Source: Chaetorhynchus papuensis
Taxonomy: Eukaryota; Chordata; Aves; Passeriformes; Rhipiduridae
Direction of reading: 5' to 3'
DNA: 64,000 bases
Assembly (NCBI GenBank): GCA_013396525.1
Contig: VWYX01000764.1
Span: forward strand, 200,320 to 264,319
Of the stretch, positions 47,901 through 59,477 are shown piece by piece. Position 1 is the first letter of the stretch. Each line of letters opens with the position of its first letter. The position numbers were made by a program, and so were the translations under genes. Under the pieces are notes generated by a model, which saw nothing but the letters and a program-made list of their open reading frames with translations, was not told the origin of the DNA and searched no databases.

Positions 47901-49378
47901 AGGTACTGGATTTGCATCCACTCTCTCTTCAAATAGTTACTGTGGGTTCAAATGACCCCAAGTAATTAAGGCAGAAGAAAGAAAAGATTCAGGACAAGCA
48001 TTAAAAATGCTGACAGATTTTCAGGCTATGAATTGCTTTTCCAAACTTCACAGGAGCAAAAGGGATGAAGAGGTAGGAAATGCAGCTCCACTAAAATGCC
48101 TTAAAAACAAAGATTTACACTTCCTATAAAAGGCAGTGTCTCCCGATATTATTTTCACTGTGAGTAAAACCCTTCCAACCCAAACTATCCAAGGATTCTA
48201 CCAAAGTTTAAAATTAATAGAGGAAGGAAAGAGCAAGAGGGAAGAGCTTTCCCTGCTGCTGCAACTTGAACCAGATTTTAGTGTCAAATATTGTGGGACC
48301 AACCCATCCAAGGGGCTGGTAGAGCAAAACACACCAAAGATCTGAGCTTCCCAAAAAACGTTCTGCACAAGTTCTGGGGGAGATACTTGAGAGTCTGGGA
48401 AACAGCTTGCTGTGAGAACAAGTTAGAGACTCTCAGTCTTAAAATAAAGGTTCAGTGACAACTTGCCACAGTGTAAAAGCCCTAATAAAGATCAGCCTTT
48501 AAACAGCAGCTCTCCAAAACGAGCTGCACACAGCAGATCCAACAGGACTCCAGCCCACCAGGGAACATAATTTACCCTTCTCCCTCACTCTCCCAGCAAC
48601 ACCACGAGGCCACAGAGACTCCCACACTCACTCCTTGACCACTTCGCCATTGCCTCCCTTCCAGTCTGCTCCTTTGTGTTTCCCAGAATATCTGGGGGTT
48701 TTCTCTAATTAAAAGATTTCACACCATATTATCTGTGGTTAACACAAAACCAAGCTTTACTAATTTGATCTCCCCGTGCCTGGCACCGTCTGTTCGTGCT
48801 CTGTCACCACCTCTGAACACAGCCTGCATTTGACCTCTTGGGCTCAGTCCTAAAGCTTTCACAGCACCCTCGGTTGTCCAAAGCCAAGGGTTGGAACAAA
48901 ACCCAGTATAGGGACTGAGAAAGTATCCAGCTGAATTGCAAATTGCTTAGATAATAATTATTTTTTAATAAATTTACATCATTTTTCAAGGAAGCTTGTC
49001 CTTCAAGTGAGGCACTGGAAAAGAAACAATTTTGGGACTCCGTTAACCTCTTTTCCCCCTCTTTCATTCTCACCATTCCTCTCTCTAAGTTTCAAAACTT
49101 GCTCATTGTTGGTAATCAGTTCTTTTGGTTTTCATTTTTGTGAAACACCTTTATAAGTGCCATTCCAGTGTGAATTTTTCCCATTTTCCTGCTGTATATG
49201 GAGTGCCCCATCTCCTGAACAACATGAGGATGTGCACATCCAACACGGACTCCCCCGAACACAGAGAAAAACCCAACTTTTTCAACTCTTACCCAGAGTA
49301 GACACATGGACTCCCTCCCTCTGATTTTTAAAATCTCCCTTTTGTAAATTTTTAAGTGCTGATATCAGGTTTGCTGAT
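44950..49378. other. Unique DNA, no gene seen
   Basis: The frames clustered at 45835-46346 on both strands have no recognised domain. 46600-46910 and 47740-47890 are AT-rich. Except for the CR1 scrap at 48166, no element was identified. Confidence 0.5.
48166..48201 (+). mobile_element. Possible tiny CR1 3' remnant
   Basis: ACCCTTCCAACCCAAACTAT followed by CCAAGGATTCTACC equals the final ~35 bases of a CR1 tail. It is too short for a firm call. Confidence 0.5.
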
Positions 49379-49645
49379 TAGGGAAAGAGGAAACAGCCTC
49401 AAGTTTGGCCAGAGGAGGTTAAGGTGGATATCAAGAAAATTCCTTCCCTCAAAGGGTTTTCCAGCCCTGGCACAGCTGCCCAGGACAGTGGGGGAGTCCC
49501 CATCCCTGAAGGGGTTTAAAAGCCGTGTGGATGGGGCACGTGGGGACATGGGGCAGTGGTGACCTTGGCAGTGCTGGGGGAATGGTTGGACTGGATGGTC
49601 TGAGAGGGTTTTCCAAGCTGAATGGTTCTGGGATTTTATGATCAT
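49379..49645 (+). mobile_element. CR1 LINE 3' fragment
   Basis: GGAAACAGCCTCAAGTTTGG, CCAGAGGAGGTTAAGGTGGA, CCTGGCACAGCTGCCCAGGA, GGGGCACGTGGGGACATGGG, TGGTTGGACTGGATGGTCTG and a terminal GATTTTATGATC are all in CR1 order. It extends further 5' than 34002-34236, of the same subfamily. Confidence 0.94.
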
Positions 49646-50789
49646 CATTCCCTGAGGATCCTAAACCCAATTTTATTTTTTTTTTTTTTACTTTTCTCCA
49701 ATCCAAATCCCCTCTCTGCATTTCCATGAGAGCTGCTCCCTGCTGGAAAACAATTAAACGATCCTTGAAACTTGTCCAGACTCTGGGACATCACGGTTTG
49801 AACAGCTGAGAAGTTTCAGAAGTTGAAAGTTGAATCCCTCACTAAAACCTACACAGTGAGCTCTGTGAGGACCCAAAATAACAAACCACTGAAACTTTGA
49901 GGTGAGGGGGTGTCATTTTCAACATCAATTTCCAGTGCTGGGGCTGAGTCAAAGGGAGCCTTGTCACCGACTCTGAAGTTTCCATGAAGCCAGGCCTTTG
50001 TGCCCCAGCTCCCGAATCAAAATTCCACCCAGCAGAAGTGTGAAAATATTTTCAGCGTATTTATTAGCACCTCCTCTCGCTCAGAAGGCAAACAGAGCGA
50101 CGAGATTTCAGGAGAGTGAAAGACAGAATATTAGTCCCCTGTGCTGCCAGTGCTCCCAAATTTCTGCCAATACTTGTCACTCCCGACCCGGGCGGCCTCA
50201 CGCGGTTTTATTTAATCAGCCCATTTCCAAATTCTTTGGAAAAAACAAATGAAGTTAAATAACAAACAGCATAAATATTTTAATAGGCCTTCACATTACC
50301 AACTGCCAGACCAGCTGTCTAAGCCACAAGAGTTTTGGTGGCTTTTTTTTTTCTTTTTTTTTGTAATATATTTTAGGTTTTTTTACAAAGCAGAAACACA
50401 TACGTCTGCGCCTCCAAAGGCATCTGCCTCGGGAGTGATCCCTGGCCTCAGGCACCACAGCACTTGGAGGGTGCTGGGTCCCATCTCTGCAGCCTCTCCA
50501 CCCTCCCATGGCAAGTGGAAAGAGGACAAAACGAGTCCCAGGCTCAGCGTTAAAATCTCAGCTTCCTCCCTGAATCATTTTCAGCAGAAAAGAAAATGGA
50601 GAATAATTCCAATATTGCGTATTTACCACGAGGCAAGAAAAAGCAGCTTTGCTTGTGGTTCCCTACGTGTGGGAAGTCTGGTTGTCCACAGCCATGATCC
50701 CAAAGAGCAGATCTGACTTCATCCAGACAATATTTTGGGAACGTGATGGCTTTTGTGACAAGCTGGTCTAGTCCCCCCACTGCGGTAGG
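49646..50789. other. Unique DNA, no gene seen
   Basis: Contains T-rich runs (49675-49690, 50343-50362). The 155-aa frame at 50249-50716 spans a T-tract and has no recognised domain. Confidence 0.5.
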
Positions 50790-50847
50790 GGGTGGAGAGA
50801 GACGAGCTTTAAGGTCCCTTCCATCCCAAACCATCCTGGGATTCTAA
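50790..50847 (+). mobile_element. Short CR1 3' remnant
   Basis: GACGAGCTTTAAGGTCCCTT, CCATCCCAAACCATCCTGGG and ATTCTAA match the CR1 3' terminus. The left edge is uncertain. Confidence 0.75.
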
Positions 50848-51457
50848 ACATGAGGAAGAGGATGCTTGGAACCCCCAACCCCAAAGGGACCAGCTCAGGA
50901 GGAGCAGGGTTGTGTATCTACAGCTGAGTATTTAATAAATGTTCATAGAGAGAAAGAAGGAAAGAGGCTTTGAACCTGTCAGTGAAATGCCTGCCATTGA
51001 GCTGAAAATAAAAATGCAAAGTCTTAATAAATACTCCCAAGTCCAATATGTTTTAAGGCAAATCTAATTTTAAATATTGTGAAACTAGAAGAGAGGAACC
51101 AGTAATTTCTCAAAAGCAGAAAATACCAACAATTAAAAAAAACCTTATGATTCAAGATTCGGCTATGAAATATGAAAACATTCTCTGACCCACTTATGAC
51201 ACTGAAACAGTGAGAGGAGGATGAAAATTCCTTCTTCCCTTTGTGTCTCATCTAGGCTAAACTCCACGAAAATTCAGTTTGTAGAGACAGGACTAATTCC
51301 CATTGACTGCAGAAGAGAGACGAGCTCACCAGCTGAATTTTAAGGAAAAAAAGTTCCACGACAGAAACTGGAAGTGCCCCATGCAATGGACACTGAGTAG
51401 ACCCAAGTCCCACATCATGAAGGTGAACATGGATAACCACAGCCAAAGTTTTCAATC
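50848..51457. other. Unique DNA, no gene seen
   Basis: AT-leaning unique sequence leading into the palindromic island at 51458. No element or exon recognised. Confidence 0.45.
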
Positions 51458-51625
51458 TGAACTGATAATACATTAAATATATATTTTTAATATATATTTA
51501 TATAGCAGTTTAATGATTAAAAATAATATCTAAAAATATATTTTATTTATAAGTATTTAATGTATTATCAGTTCATATACAGTGTCTATATATACTAGAT
51601 AGACACACTATATATACTGATGTAA
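51458..51625. repeat. AT-rich island with 22-bp inverted arms
   Basis: TGAACTGATAATACATTAAATA-type arms at 51458-51479 and 51554-51575 are exact reverse complements (22 of 22), enclosing 74 bases of TATATTTTTAATATAT-like DNA that itself can partly pair. Immediately right, GTGTCTAT and ATAGACAC (about 51588-51614) form a second dyad. No target-site duplication was found, so a transposon is not claimed. Similar AT-rich palindromes in other vertebrates extrude cruciforms. Confidence 0.9.
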
Positions 51626-51899
51626 TTTAATTAATATTCATGAAGCAACAGTAGTTGATTGCCAAATTTTGTCCTATTCTGAGCACACTGATTTTCATTA
51701 GGAATGCTGATTTTCCTACAACATCATATTAATAACCTGCTCTCCATTTTCTACAACTCGAAGTCAAAAACCTATTTGGAGCCTCGGGAGGAGTTAACAT
51801 TTAGCAAAAGAAAAATGGAAATAAAATCTTTAAACCCTTGCTTAGCTTGAAGTTCTCTAGACTTGTGTATAACACAACAACTCCTGGGATTTTTTGGGG
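51626..51899. other. Unique DNA, no gene seen
   Basis: Nothing recognised. Confidence 0.45.
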
Positions 51900-51945
51900 T
51901 TTATAATCCCAGCATGGTTTGGGTTGGAAGGAACAGAAGAGCTCA
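51900..51945 (-). mobile_element. Short CR1 3' remnant
   Basis: ATAATCCCAGCATGGTTTGG followed by GTTGGAAGGAACAGAAGAGC is the reverse complement of the last 45 bases of CR1. Confidence 0.7.
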
Positions 51946-53030
51946 GTGATGTTTTTCTCTTTTCTCAGCCTCTCCAGCAGTGGGAAAGGTCCCTACACAA
52001 CTGTGTGAAAACTGCTGTTCTCGGGAGAAAAAAAAAAGGAATTTTGGGTTCTCCTTGCAAGGGAAGCAGCTGAGGTTTGTGCGGTGCCACCACGCGAGGG
52101 AGCCCTGTCCTCAAAAATTCACACTTTTAGGGGCGAGGAAACCAAAGGAGCAACGAACCAGTAGGTCCAGGAGGACGCTAAAAACCAGAGCCCCTGGTCC
52201 TCCACAAATCCCAAATCATCCCAGCCAAGCCTTGGGAGAAAAAAGTACATTTTTTTATACTATCCTCATTTCTACTTGAATACAGAGGGAGTTTATCATT
52301 AAAACAGAGAGGTGCATTATTTCTGTCTGAAAACCAAGATAAGATGCTAATATCAATCAAATTCACAGGCAAAGAGTAAGGCAAAACTGAGCCTGGAAAT
52401 ATGAGAGACATGAAACTTCTATATTTTGCCCCATAAATTATGTTGCTGTCCCCCAGAGAGTATTTTAAAACATCCACACAGAGGGGTTTAACCACACAGC
52501 CCAAATGTCTCCCACCAACCTACTCTGACATAATTCATTACCAAGTAGGGTCTAAAGCAGCCAAGGGGGTTTTTCACCCCACAGAAACAGTTACAACATT
52601 TAAATCACAATTTAAATGAGTCAAACTGAGCTTGCTCTGGCATCATGATCCTCCCCTCCCTGCTGCTGTCACAAGCACTGAGCATGACCTGGGGTTCCCG
52701 TGGAAAAGGGAATTGTAATTACAGCCTAAAACACCACGAGAAGCAAAGGGAGCTGGATGGGCATCCCACAGCCTTAAATCCACTCCTTCCTGATGTCAAA
52801 CATCCAGTTCAAAACCTAAACAACGATTTCCTGCAATCCTGTTCCACTCGCACTGCGGAAAACCCCACAATCAACTTCAGAATGTTCATCTACCACCACA
52901 CAGATGGTTTAAGATTTGGCAAAAAGTCACGGAGAAAAGCGATGCCAGCAGCACTGAGCTCTCGCAGTCCTGCTGGACTCAGTGGGGTGCAGAGGCACAG
53001 CCCCTCCCCAGGGTGAGGGGTCCCCCTCCC
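51946..53030. other. Unique DNA, no gene seen
   Basis: No repeat or exon recognised. The 123-aa plus frame at 52645-53016 ends just before the duplicated segment and has no recognised domain. Confidence 0.45.
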
Positions 53031-53160
53031 AAATGTCAGAGAGCCAAGGCTGGAAAAGGCAAGACCTGGGAACCAGAGGAATTCCTGTATTGGAAGGTGC
53101 CACAGAATCATGGAATGGTTTGGGTGGGAAAGGACCTTAAGGATCATCCAGTTCCACCCC
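53031..53160. repeat. Duplicated segment, copy A
   Basis: The segment starts AAATGTCAGAGAGCCAAGGC. The first 95 bases (53031-53125) are identical to 54204-54298, and 128 of 130 bases match overall. About 70 bases are unique sequence; the rest is the 3' end of the CR1 at 53102. Beyond 53160 the two CR1 bodies differ at many sites, placing the right edge of the duplication inside CR1. Confidence 0.95.
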
Positions 53161-53450
53161 GAACACCTCCCACTGTCCCAGGCTGCTCCCAGTCCCAATG
53201 TCCAGCCTGGCCTTGGGCACTGCCAGGGATCCAGGGGCAGCCACAGCTGCTCTGGGCACCCTGTGCCAGCCCCTCCCCACCCTCCCAGGGAACAATGCCT
53301 TCCCAATATCTCATCCATCCCTGCCCTCTGGCACTGGGAATTCATTCCCCCTCATCCTGTCACTCCATCCCTTGCCCAAAGACCCTCTGCAGTCTCTTGG
53401 TGCCCCCTCAGGCACTGAATCATGCTCCACCCTGGTTTCCCTCACAGGCA
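53102..53450 (-). mobile_element. CR1 LINE 3' fragment
   Basis: ACAGAATCATGGAATGGTTT, GGACCTTAAGGATCATCCAG, CTGGCCTTGGGCACTGCCAG, GGATCCAGGGGCAGCCACAG, CCCTGCCCTCTGGCACTGGG, and a decayed upstream part to about 53450. Its 3' terminus lies in duplicated copy A. Confidence 0.93.
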
Positions 53451-54117
53451 TTAGAATAGATTATACTGAGCAAATCTGAAAAAGAAAATTATCGATAACT
53501 AAACCCATAACTTATCAAGAGTCTTCCTGAAATACTAAAATACAAGAATGTTCCTCCTGCCTCACATTCTTTCACGGCACCTTTGTACCACTTTAAATGT
53601 TTTGCAAACTCTAATTATAACAATTACCTTAAAAAGGTGCCTTCACACCGCAAGCCAAAATATTGGGGAACATTATTACACTCCTGTCCTCAGTCTCTCA
53701 CTTCTTTTACAAGGTCACATGATCCAAAAGCTTCAAGACAGAACTTCTGAGACACAACTCCCACCTACGCCCCGTTCCTGTGCTCCCTGATTTAAATCCG
53801 CGTGTACAAACGCGGACCATGGAACAGGAGGTGAACAGCACGGGAAGCACCACGGTCTCCTACCCACTAATTACCAGGAAATGGGACAGGGTTTGACAGG
53901 GCACCTCATCCTCCTCACAAGGGGTCTCATTTTCTCTCCTGATTTGTATTAACTAACTTAGGCTGTAATTAAAAGCGCTGCAATCCTCGCGATAAAGCGA
54001 CGCGACTGCTTCGCTCTTCTCTTCCTCGCTCCCTGCACTGTGCCACCCGTCACACCGTTAATTTTTCTAATTAATAAACTGTATTTCATTTATTTAATGT
54101 ATTTATTGATGTATAAT
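53451..54117. other. Unique DNA with CpG-bearing pockets
   Basis: A small GC dyad TCCGCGT-GTACAA-ACGCGGA lies at 53797-53816, and about ten CpGs cluster at 53975-54057 (TCGCGAT, GCGACGCGACT). No frame or repeat recognised. Confidence 0.5.
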
Positions 54118-54192
54118 AATCATGGAATCCTAGAATGCTTTGGGTTGGAAGGGACCTTAAAGCTCATCCAGTCCCATCCCCTTCCCATGGGA
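54118..54192 (-). mobile_element. CR1 3' tail, interrupted by duplication
   Basis: AATCATGGAATCCTAGAATG, CTTTGGGTTGGAAGGGACCT, TAAAGCTCATCCAGTCCCAT and CCATGGGAGATC form an ordinary CR1 terminus. It then breaks off into the duplicated segment at about 54195 instead of continuing into CR1 body. Confidence 0.88.
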
Positions 54193-54203
54193 GATCCCCT
54201 CCG

Positions 54204-54333
54204 AAATGTCAGAGAGCCAAGGCTGGAAAAGGCAAGACCTGGGAACCAGAGGAATTCCTGTATTGGAAGGTGCCACAGAATCATGGAATGGTTTGGGTTG
54301 GAAGGGACCTTAAGGATCATCCAGTTCCACCCC
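54204..54333. repeat. Duplicated segment, copy B
   Basis: Matches copy A at 53031-53160 in direct orientation, 1173 bases away. It lies between a CR1 tail (54118-54192) and a further CR1 body (to about 54405). It looks as though the piece was spliced into a pre-existing CR1 through CR1-CR1 homology. The microhomology TCCCC-TCC is shared at the left edge. Confidence 0.95.
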
Positions 54334-54405
54334 CAACACCTTCCACTATCCCAGGTTGCTCCAAGCCCTGTCCTTGGGCACTTCCAGGGATGGGGCATCT
54401 CCAGC
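54284..54405 (-). mobile_element. CR1 LINE fragment, partly within copy B
   Basis: ATCATGGAATGGTTTGGGTT, GGAAGGGACCTTAAGGATCA, CACCTTCCACTATCCCAGGT and GGCACTTCCAGGGATGGGGC. The portion right of 54333 probably belongs to the same original insertion as 54118-54192. Confidence 0.88.
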
Positions 54406-55448
54406 TTCTGATCTTCCCCCACAGCAGGCAGCTTTGGCAACGGGAGCTCCACCCCTCTGGAAGAGCCCAGGGAAGCTGAGGATGCCTTCACAGGAGTGCT
54501 GCTGCAGGGCTGCAGACATTCAGGTGTTAATGTGAATTTAACATCCTGTGAAGGCAGCACTGCATGCACGGGAAGGAATGGAAGGCAAAACTTGCCTTGG
54601 ATCATGCACATTTCCTCCTCGCACACACTTTGGATTATAGCTGGATCAAGTTGTGCCTTCTGCTCCTTTTGTCCCCAAACACGATCTGGAAAAAGACCTG
54701 ACAAAGAAACATCCTCATGGTTTCCTAAAAGTTATAATTTTAATTTTTCCAAATTAGCCATCAAATACGTTGTCATCACATCAAGCTCTACATCCCCTGC
54801 TAGACTCTCAGTCCCAACAGGAGCTCTGCAGGAAGCTGTCACCACACTGCCCATCCCTGACCACACAGATTGGGAAGGGATGCTGCTCACACCATCCCAC
54901 TGAATTCCCGTGGTTCCATCCTGGGTCAGAGTTATTTCCTGGGCTGCAAACAGGGGAGCGAGCAGATTCACACAGGCCTGTGTGGCACACACACAAATCA
55001 CAAGCTGTGCTTCCCCTGCCTGTGATCATCCCACTCCCTTAATTCAGCGTGTGCTCCCAGGATGGCACTGCCAGAGGGAGGGCAGGCAGCGGGACTGGCG
55101 ACACCTCATCAATCAAAATTCCATGAACTGCTATCGAACTGCCACTGGTACCTGAAACTCCTTCCCAGAGCAGGAGTGGGATGAATGAGCAGAGGCTTCC
55201 CTAATTCATGCACTCCCATCCTGTCACAAGCGCAACAGTTGATGCTTCCGTTCATCTCCCTTTGCCTGGCAGTGTCGGGCTGCCCACGGAATGTTCTGTG
55301 CACAGCTCCACGTGCACAGCTGCAATTATGAGCGCTGCCCACGCTGCTCACCTGGGGCTGGAGAGCACCAAAAGCCTCTGGGCATGCATGTAAACACCCA
55401 AATTGAAGCTTAAAACTTCCCCACTTTGTCCTGAAATCAGTGTTAGCC
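54406..55448. other. Unique DNA, no gene seen
   Basis: Overlapping frames on both strands (up to 135 aa) without recognised domains. No repeat family identified. Confidence 0.45.
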
Positions 55449-55690
55449 CAGAATAACAAGGTTGGAAGAGACCTTCAAGGTCACTGAGTCCAACCCCTGC
55501 TCCAACACCTCAACTGAACCACGGCACCGAGTGCCACATCCAATCTCTTGTTAAACACATCCAGGGATGGGGACTCCACCATCTCCCCGGGCAGACCATT
55601 CCAGTGCTTTATCACTCTTGCCATAAAAAACTTCTTCCTGATATCCAACCTAAATTTCCCTTGGCACAGCTTAAGTCTGTTAAGTCTTGT
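55449..55690 (-). mobile_element. CR1 LINE 3' fragment with readable ORF2 C-terminus
   Basis: On the minus strand the frame reads HWNGLPGEMVESPSLDVF, the same ORF2 end as at 37472-37697, without an early stop. On the + strand it starts AATAACAAGGTTGGAAGAGA, CCTTCAAGGTCACTGAGTCC and runs to GGCACAGCTTAAGTCTGTT. It is a close subfamily relative of the 37472 copy in opposite orientation, about 18 kb away. Confidence 0.95.
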
Positions 55691-55825
55691 TTAAGATCAT
55701 CTAATCTCTCTCGTGCTCTTTGGTATCTCTTTCTGCTTGAGAAACAGTAAAAGTGAGATTAACAGACCTCATGGGCAGGGATCTTTTCTAAATTTCATCC
55801 TTTCTTAATTTCATCACATCTCTGG
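55691..55825. other. Short unique spacer
   Basis: Nothing recognised between two CR1 fragments of opposite orientation. Confidence 0.45.
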
Positions 55826-55962
55826 AAGTGTCCCAGGCCAGGTTGGATGGGGCTTGGAGTAACCTGGGATAGTAGAAGGTGGCCCTACCCATGGCAGGGA
55901 TGAGCTTTAAGGTCCCTTCCAACCCAAACCAGTCTGGGATTTTAAGATTCTCTGATTCTATT
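55826..55962 (+). mobile_element. CR1 LINE 3' fragment
   Basis: GGAAGTGTCCCAGGCCAGGT, TGGATGGGGCTTGGAGTAAC, CTGGGATAGTAGAAGGTGGC, CCCATGGCAGGGATGAGCTT, and a terminal GATTCTCTGATTCTATT with two degenerate ATTCT repeats. Confidence 0.93.
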
Positions 55963-58900
55963 ACTCTCCTGCACAGACCAGCCAAGTATTTCTCTAAGTA
56001 TTTGCTTAGCATAAGGCCCAGGAATTAATATCTCACACCTAGGAATAGGAGGCCAAGGTTGGAGACCTCTCAGATAATTGATATCAGTGAAATCTGTCTT
56101 CCATGACAAGGTCTCTGAGGTAGATATTGAACTACCAATTAAAAGCCTCCAGGAATTTCATTTATACGTTTATCCAGAACTCCTGTTTGTCTGGGAGCTA
56201 AAAATAAAAAGATTTGTTGACATTTGTAGATAATGACTGCTTAAGTAAACAGAACTTGAGATCTGAAATATCACAACTTTACAAAGACGGTCCCAGTACC
56301 ATCACCTGCCATAATTTACATGGATTTATCATTTCTCTCTCAGAAACAAAAATTACATTTGGTAAAATCAGTAGGAAGCAAACAAAACATAGCCCATTCT
56401 AAAGAAAACATAATTACACAAAGCATTATTCAATTTTTAGTAAAACATAAGGGCTGTGAGTGCAGCAGATTTTGCAAAGCATATGAAGCATCATCATTTA
56501 GCTGTAGGTTAAGTTGGATTTTTACATATCTGAAGAAACAACACCAAGAGAAAAAAAACGTCTGAGTGAAACACCATCATTCATAGTGAACCAGAACTTC
56601 TAAATGTCTAAAACAGTCTTTTAAATCATTTTGTCATCACCTATTAATGGAGTTTCCAGGTGTTCCATCTCCTTAGAATAAACCCTAGTTCTGGTTAAGT
56701 TGGAATTGAAGGGAAGGTGTTCAGCACTGCCACGGCTCAGATTAAAAGTGGTTTCTCTTAAACAACCAATTCCACTGCTTCCAGAGATGACCCTTCTGGA
56801 GAATATCTTCATTTTAATTTTTTTACTAACTGCTGTCTGAATAGCCTGCTCAGAATATAAAAGACAAACAACTCTTCCCTCTCCCTGTAACAATTAGCAG
56901 CCATGATAAAGCTCCAATTTCCAACTTAGTTAATTTAGCATGTCAAAAAGCAATCTTTGCCTGGTAATTTCAATGCACTGAATGTCACAGAAAGGCCAAG
57001 TGACAGATTGCTGCATTTCAGTCAGAACACTCATCCTACTAAAAATGTAATCACTGATGTTCAGATCTCATTTGATATGCACTGTACAATATTTGGGTGG
57101 GGGGCAGCCTTTGGCATCTTCTTTGCCCCCCTCTTGTACAATAAAAAATGAATTCATGTTGCATTCTGAGTTCTACCTTCAGTTCTGGGAATCACATGGG
57201 CAGGTAAGCCTAGACCATACTACTTCAATGGAATTGTGAGTTCACATTTGACACAACTAATCTGGAACTCACTCATCACTGTAAGTAACATAATTCTGAG
57301 TTCAGACTCAATAATGTTGGTGAGAATAGAAAGTCTGATTCCGAGTCGTACTCAGGAGACTGCAAAGTCCATCAGAAATAAATTAAAATCCTTTACCAAT
57401 CATTAGCATGCCCTGTGTTTAATCACAGTCCCAAAACTGCCTGAACTCCATCAGTGCAGGATGGAGAGGCTCCAGTTGGAAGCTGAATTTCAGGGCTCTG
57501 TCATGTGCCTCGTGCCCCAGCTTCCAGCAAGCTTTTCGTGAATCTATTTGTTACAAATTATTTTGATGTACTGGGAATTTATTTGTCTTCTCCTCCAAGA
57601 ATAGTTTCATAACCTCACCACATTCCAAATCTAAATAACACATATGCTCCATGTTTAACAAACTCCAGTTGGTGTTTCATATGTGTACTTTTCCTTTTTA
57701 TTCCAAGGAGATGGCTGCAGAGCACTGGGGATCAGGCACCAGCGTGGCTGAACGCTCTCTGAATCCCTGCTTTTCAATTGTCAGGCAGCAGTTGACTGAA
57801 ACTGGGGGAAAAATGATTATTCTGACAGGCTTTGGTAAGTCACTAGCTCCAAAACTTTCTCTTCCAAGTCTCCTGTGTCTACCAGATGCTCAGTCAGGTG
57901 TGTGGCACCTCCTTCTTGCAGCGCCCATCTTTGGTGTGCCATGGCACCCTGAGGCTGGGGACTTTAATTTACACTTCAGGTGTGGGGGAAGTTGGAGAAA
58001 TGACTGATTTTTGCCCAAAGTGAAGCTGTTCCAGATGGAGCCGTGTCAATAAATAAGTGGTGGGGAAAGAAGCTATGCTGGAAGATGAAGATTTACAAGA
58101 GTGAGCATCTAAGGCACAGTCTTTTATGCAGCAGCTTGTTCCAACTCTTTTTAATATTTACACTGAATTCTGGGTCAGCTGAAGTGGTGGGCAGGAGATC
58201 AAGCCCTTGATGAAGCATTAACTGCATGTCCACACCCGTGCACGGGAAAGCAGCACAGATTATCTCACTTCAGGCTCTGCTTCCCCCCTTCTTCCCTTTC
58301 CCAGCTTCCCCACGTGACCTGGCACACCTGGACAGCCCCACCAGAAAAATAATTAAGGATTAAGACGAGTCCTGGATGGAGACAGGACCACTCCGAGCCT
58401 CTAGACACCGATGTATGGAAAACAGTGTTGGAAACACACATGTTTCCATCCCATTTTATTAATCCCCTAAGGAAGTGCCTCCTGCAAAGTATCAGATCAT
58501 AAACAGTAATGAGCACTTTAATTAATATCACCCCACTGCCAGAGAGAGATATTACATGTAAATTCAATAAATCACGGCTGCTCACGGGCAGTGTCTGTGC
58601 AACCTGAAGACCAAAAAGGGTGGTCTCGATCCCCAAAATTACCTCAAACACATTTCCTGAGTGTAAACACAAATCTGTATCCAAATTTTGATATCTTCCC
58701 AACTGGCTTTTAAATACAGATCTCCTCATTCAGAGCCATTTTTGTTCACAATAAAGAGGTCAAGGTTCAAGCAGAAAGAGTAAGAAAAAAGAAAAGAGTG
58801 GAGGAATTTCCATAATACCCCAAGATTCACAGAGAAAGGTTCCTTAAGTAGGTTATTCCCAAGAAACGGCAGCCATAAATGCACATTATGCTTTGTATCC

Positions 58901-59477
58901 TTCCTGGATGGGTAGAAAGAACTGCACCTCTAAGTAATAAGAAAAACTTTAGTTCATTAAACAAACCTTAAGGGGAAGAGCAAATGAGAAGTGTTTTATA
59001 TTCAGTGTCATCAATTCAGCTGAAAACATGTTTGTACCACTCCATGAAATGAAGGCTTTTTATAGCGCCGTTCCTGCCAACGTTGCCTCATGAACATCAT
59101 AAAATTAAACATGTAAAACCAACTCTGGAGATGGCAACAAATAAATTCCAGAGAGACAGTAACGCAAAGTAACTCGCATTCCTAAACAAACAGTTTGTGG
59201 AATAAAAGGAGAAAAAAATAGGTAGAGCAAGGAGAGGTGCACTGAATTTACACAGAGGTCAGAGGAGAGGAAAAGGGATTTTTCAGCCTTTCTTTTTTAA
59301 TGTTTTTCTGAAGCCCCCCCATTACAGCATTGGCATCACCACCCCAGACCACAAAAGTGATTAATTACTGACATTTCTGCACTTGATCCAGTGATAGAAG
59401 TTACCATGGAAGGTGCCTCAGCTCCATCCCCCAAAATCTGGCCTCACACCACTGCTGCAGGAGTGACCCTGGTGCCC
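55963..59477. other. Unique AT-rich DNA, no gene seen
   Basis: Long unique block; no repeat, exon or RNA recognised. The 118-aa plus frame at 57651-58007 and 154-aa minus frame at 58265-58729 have no recognised domains. Confidence 0.5.
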
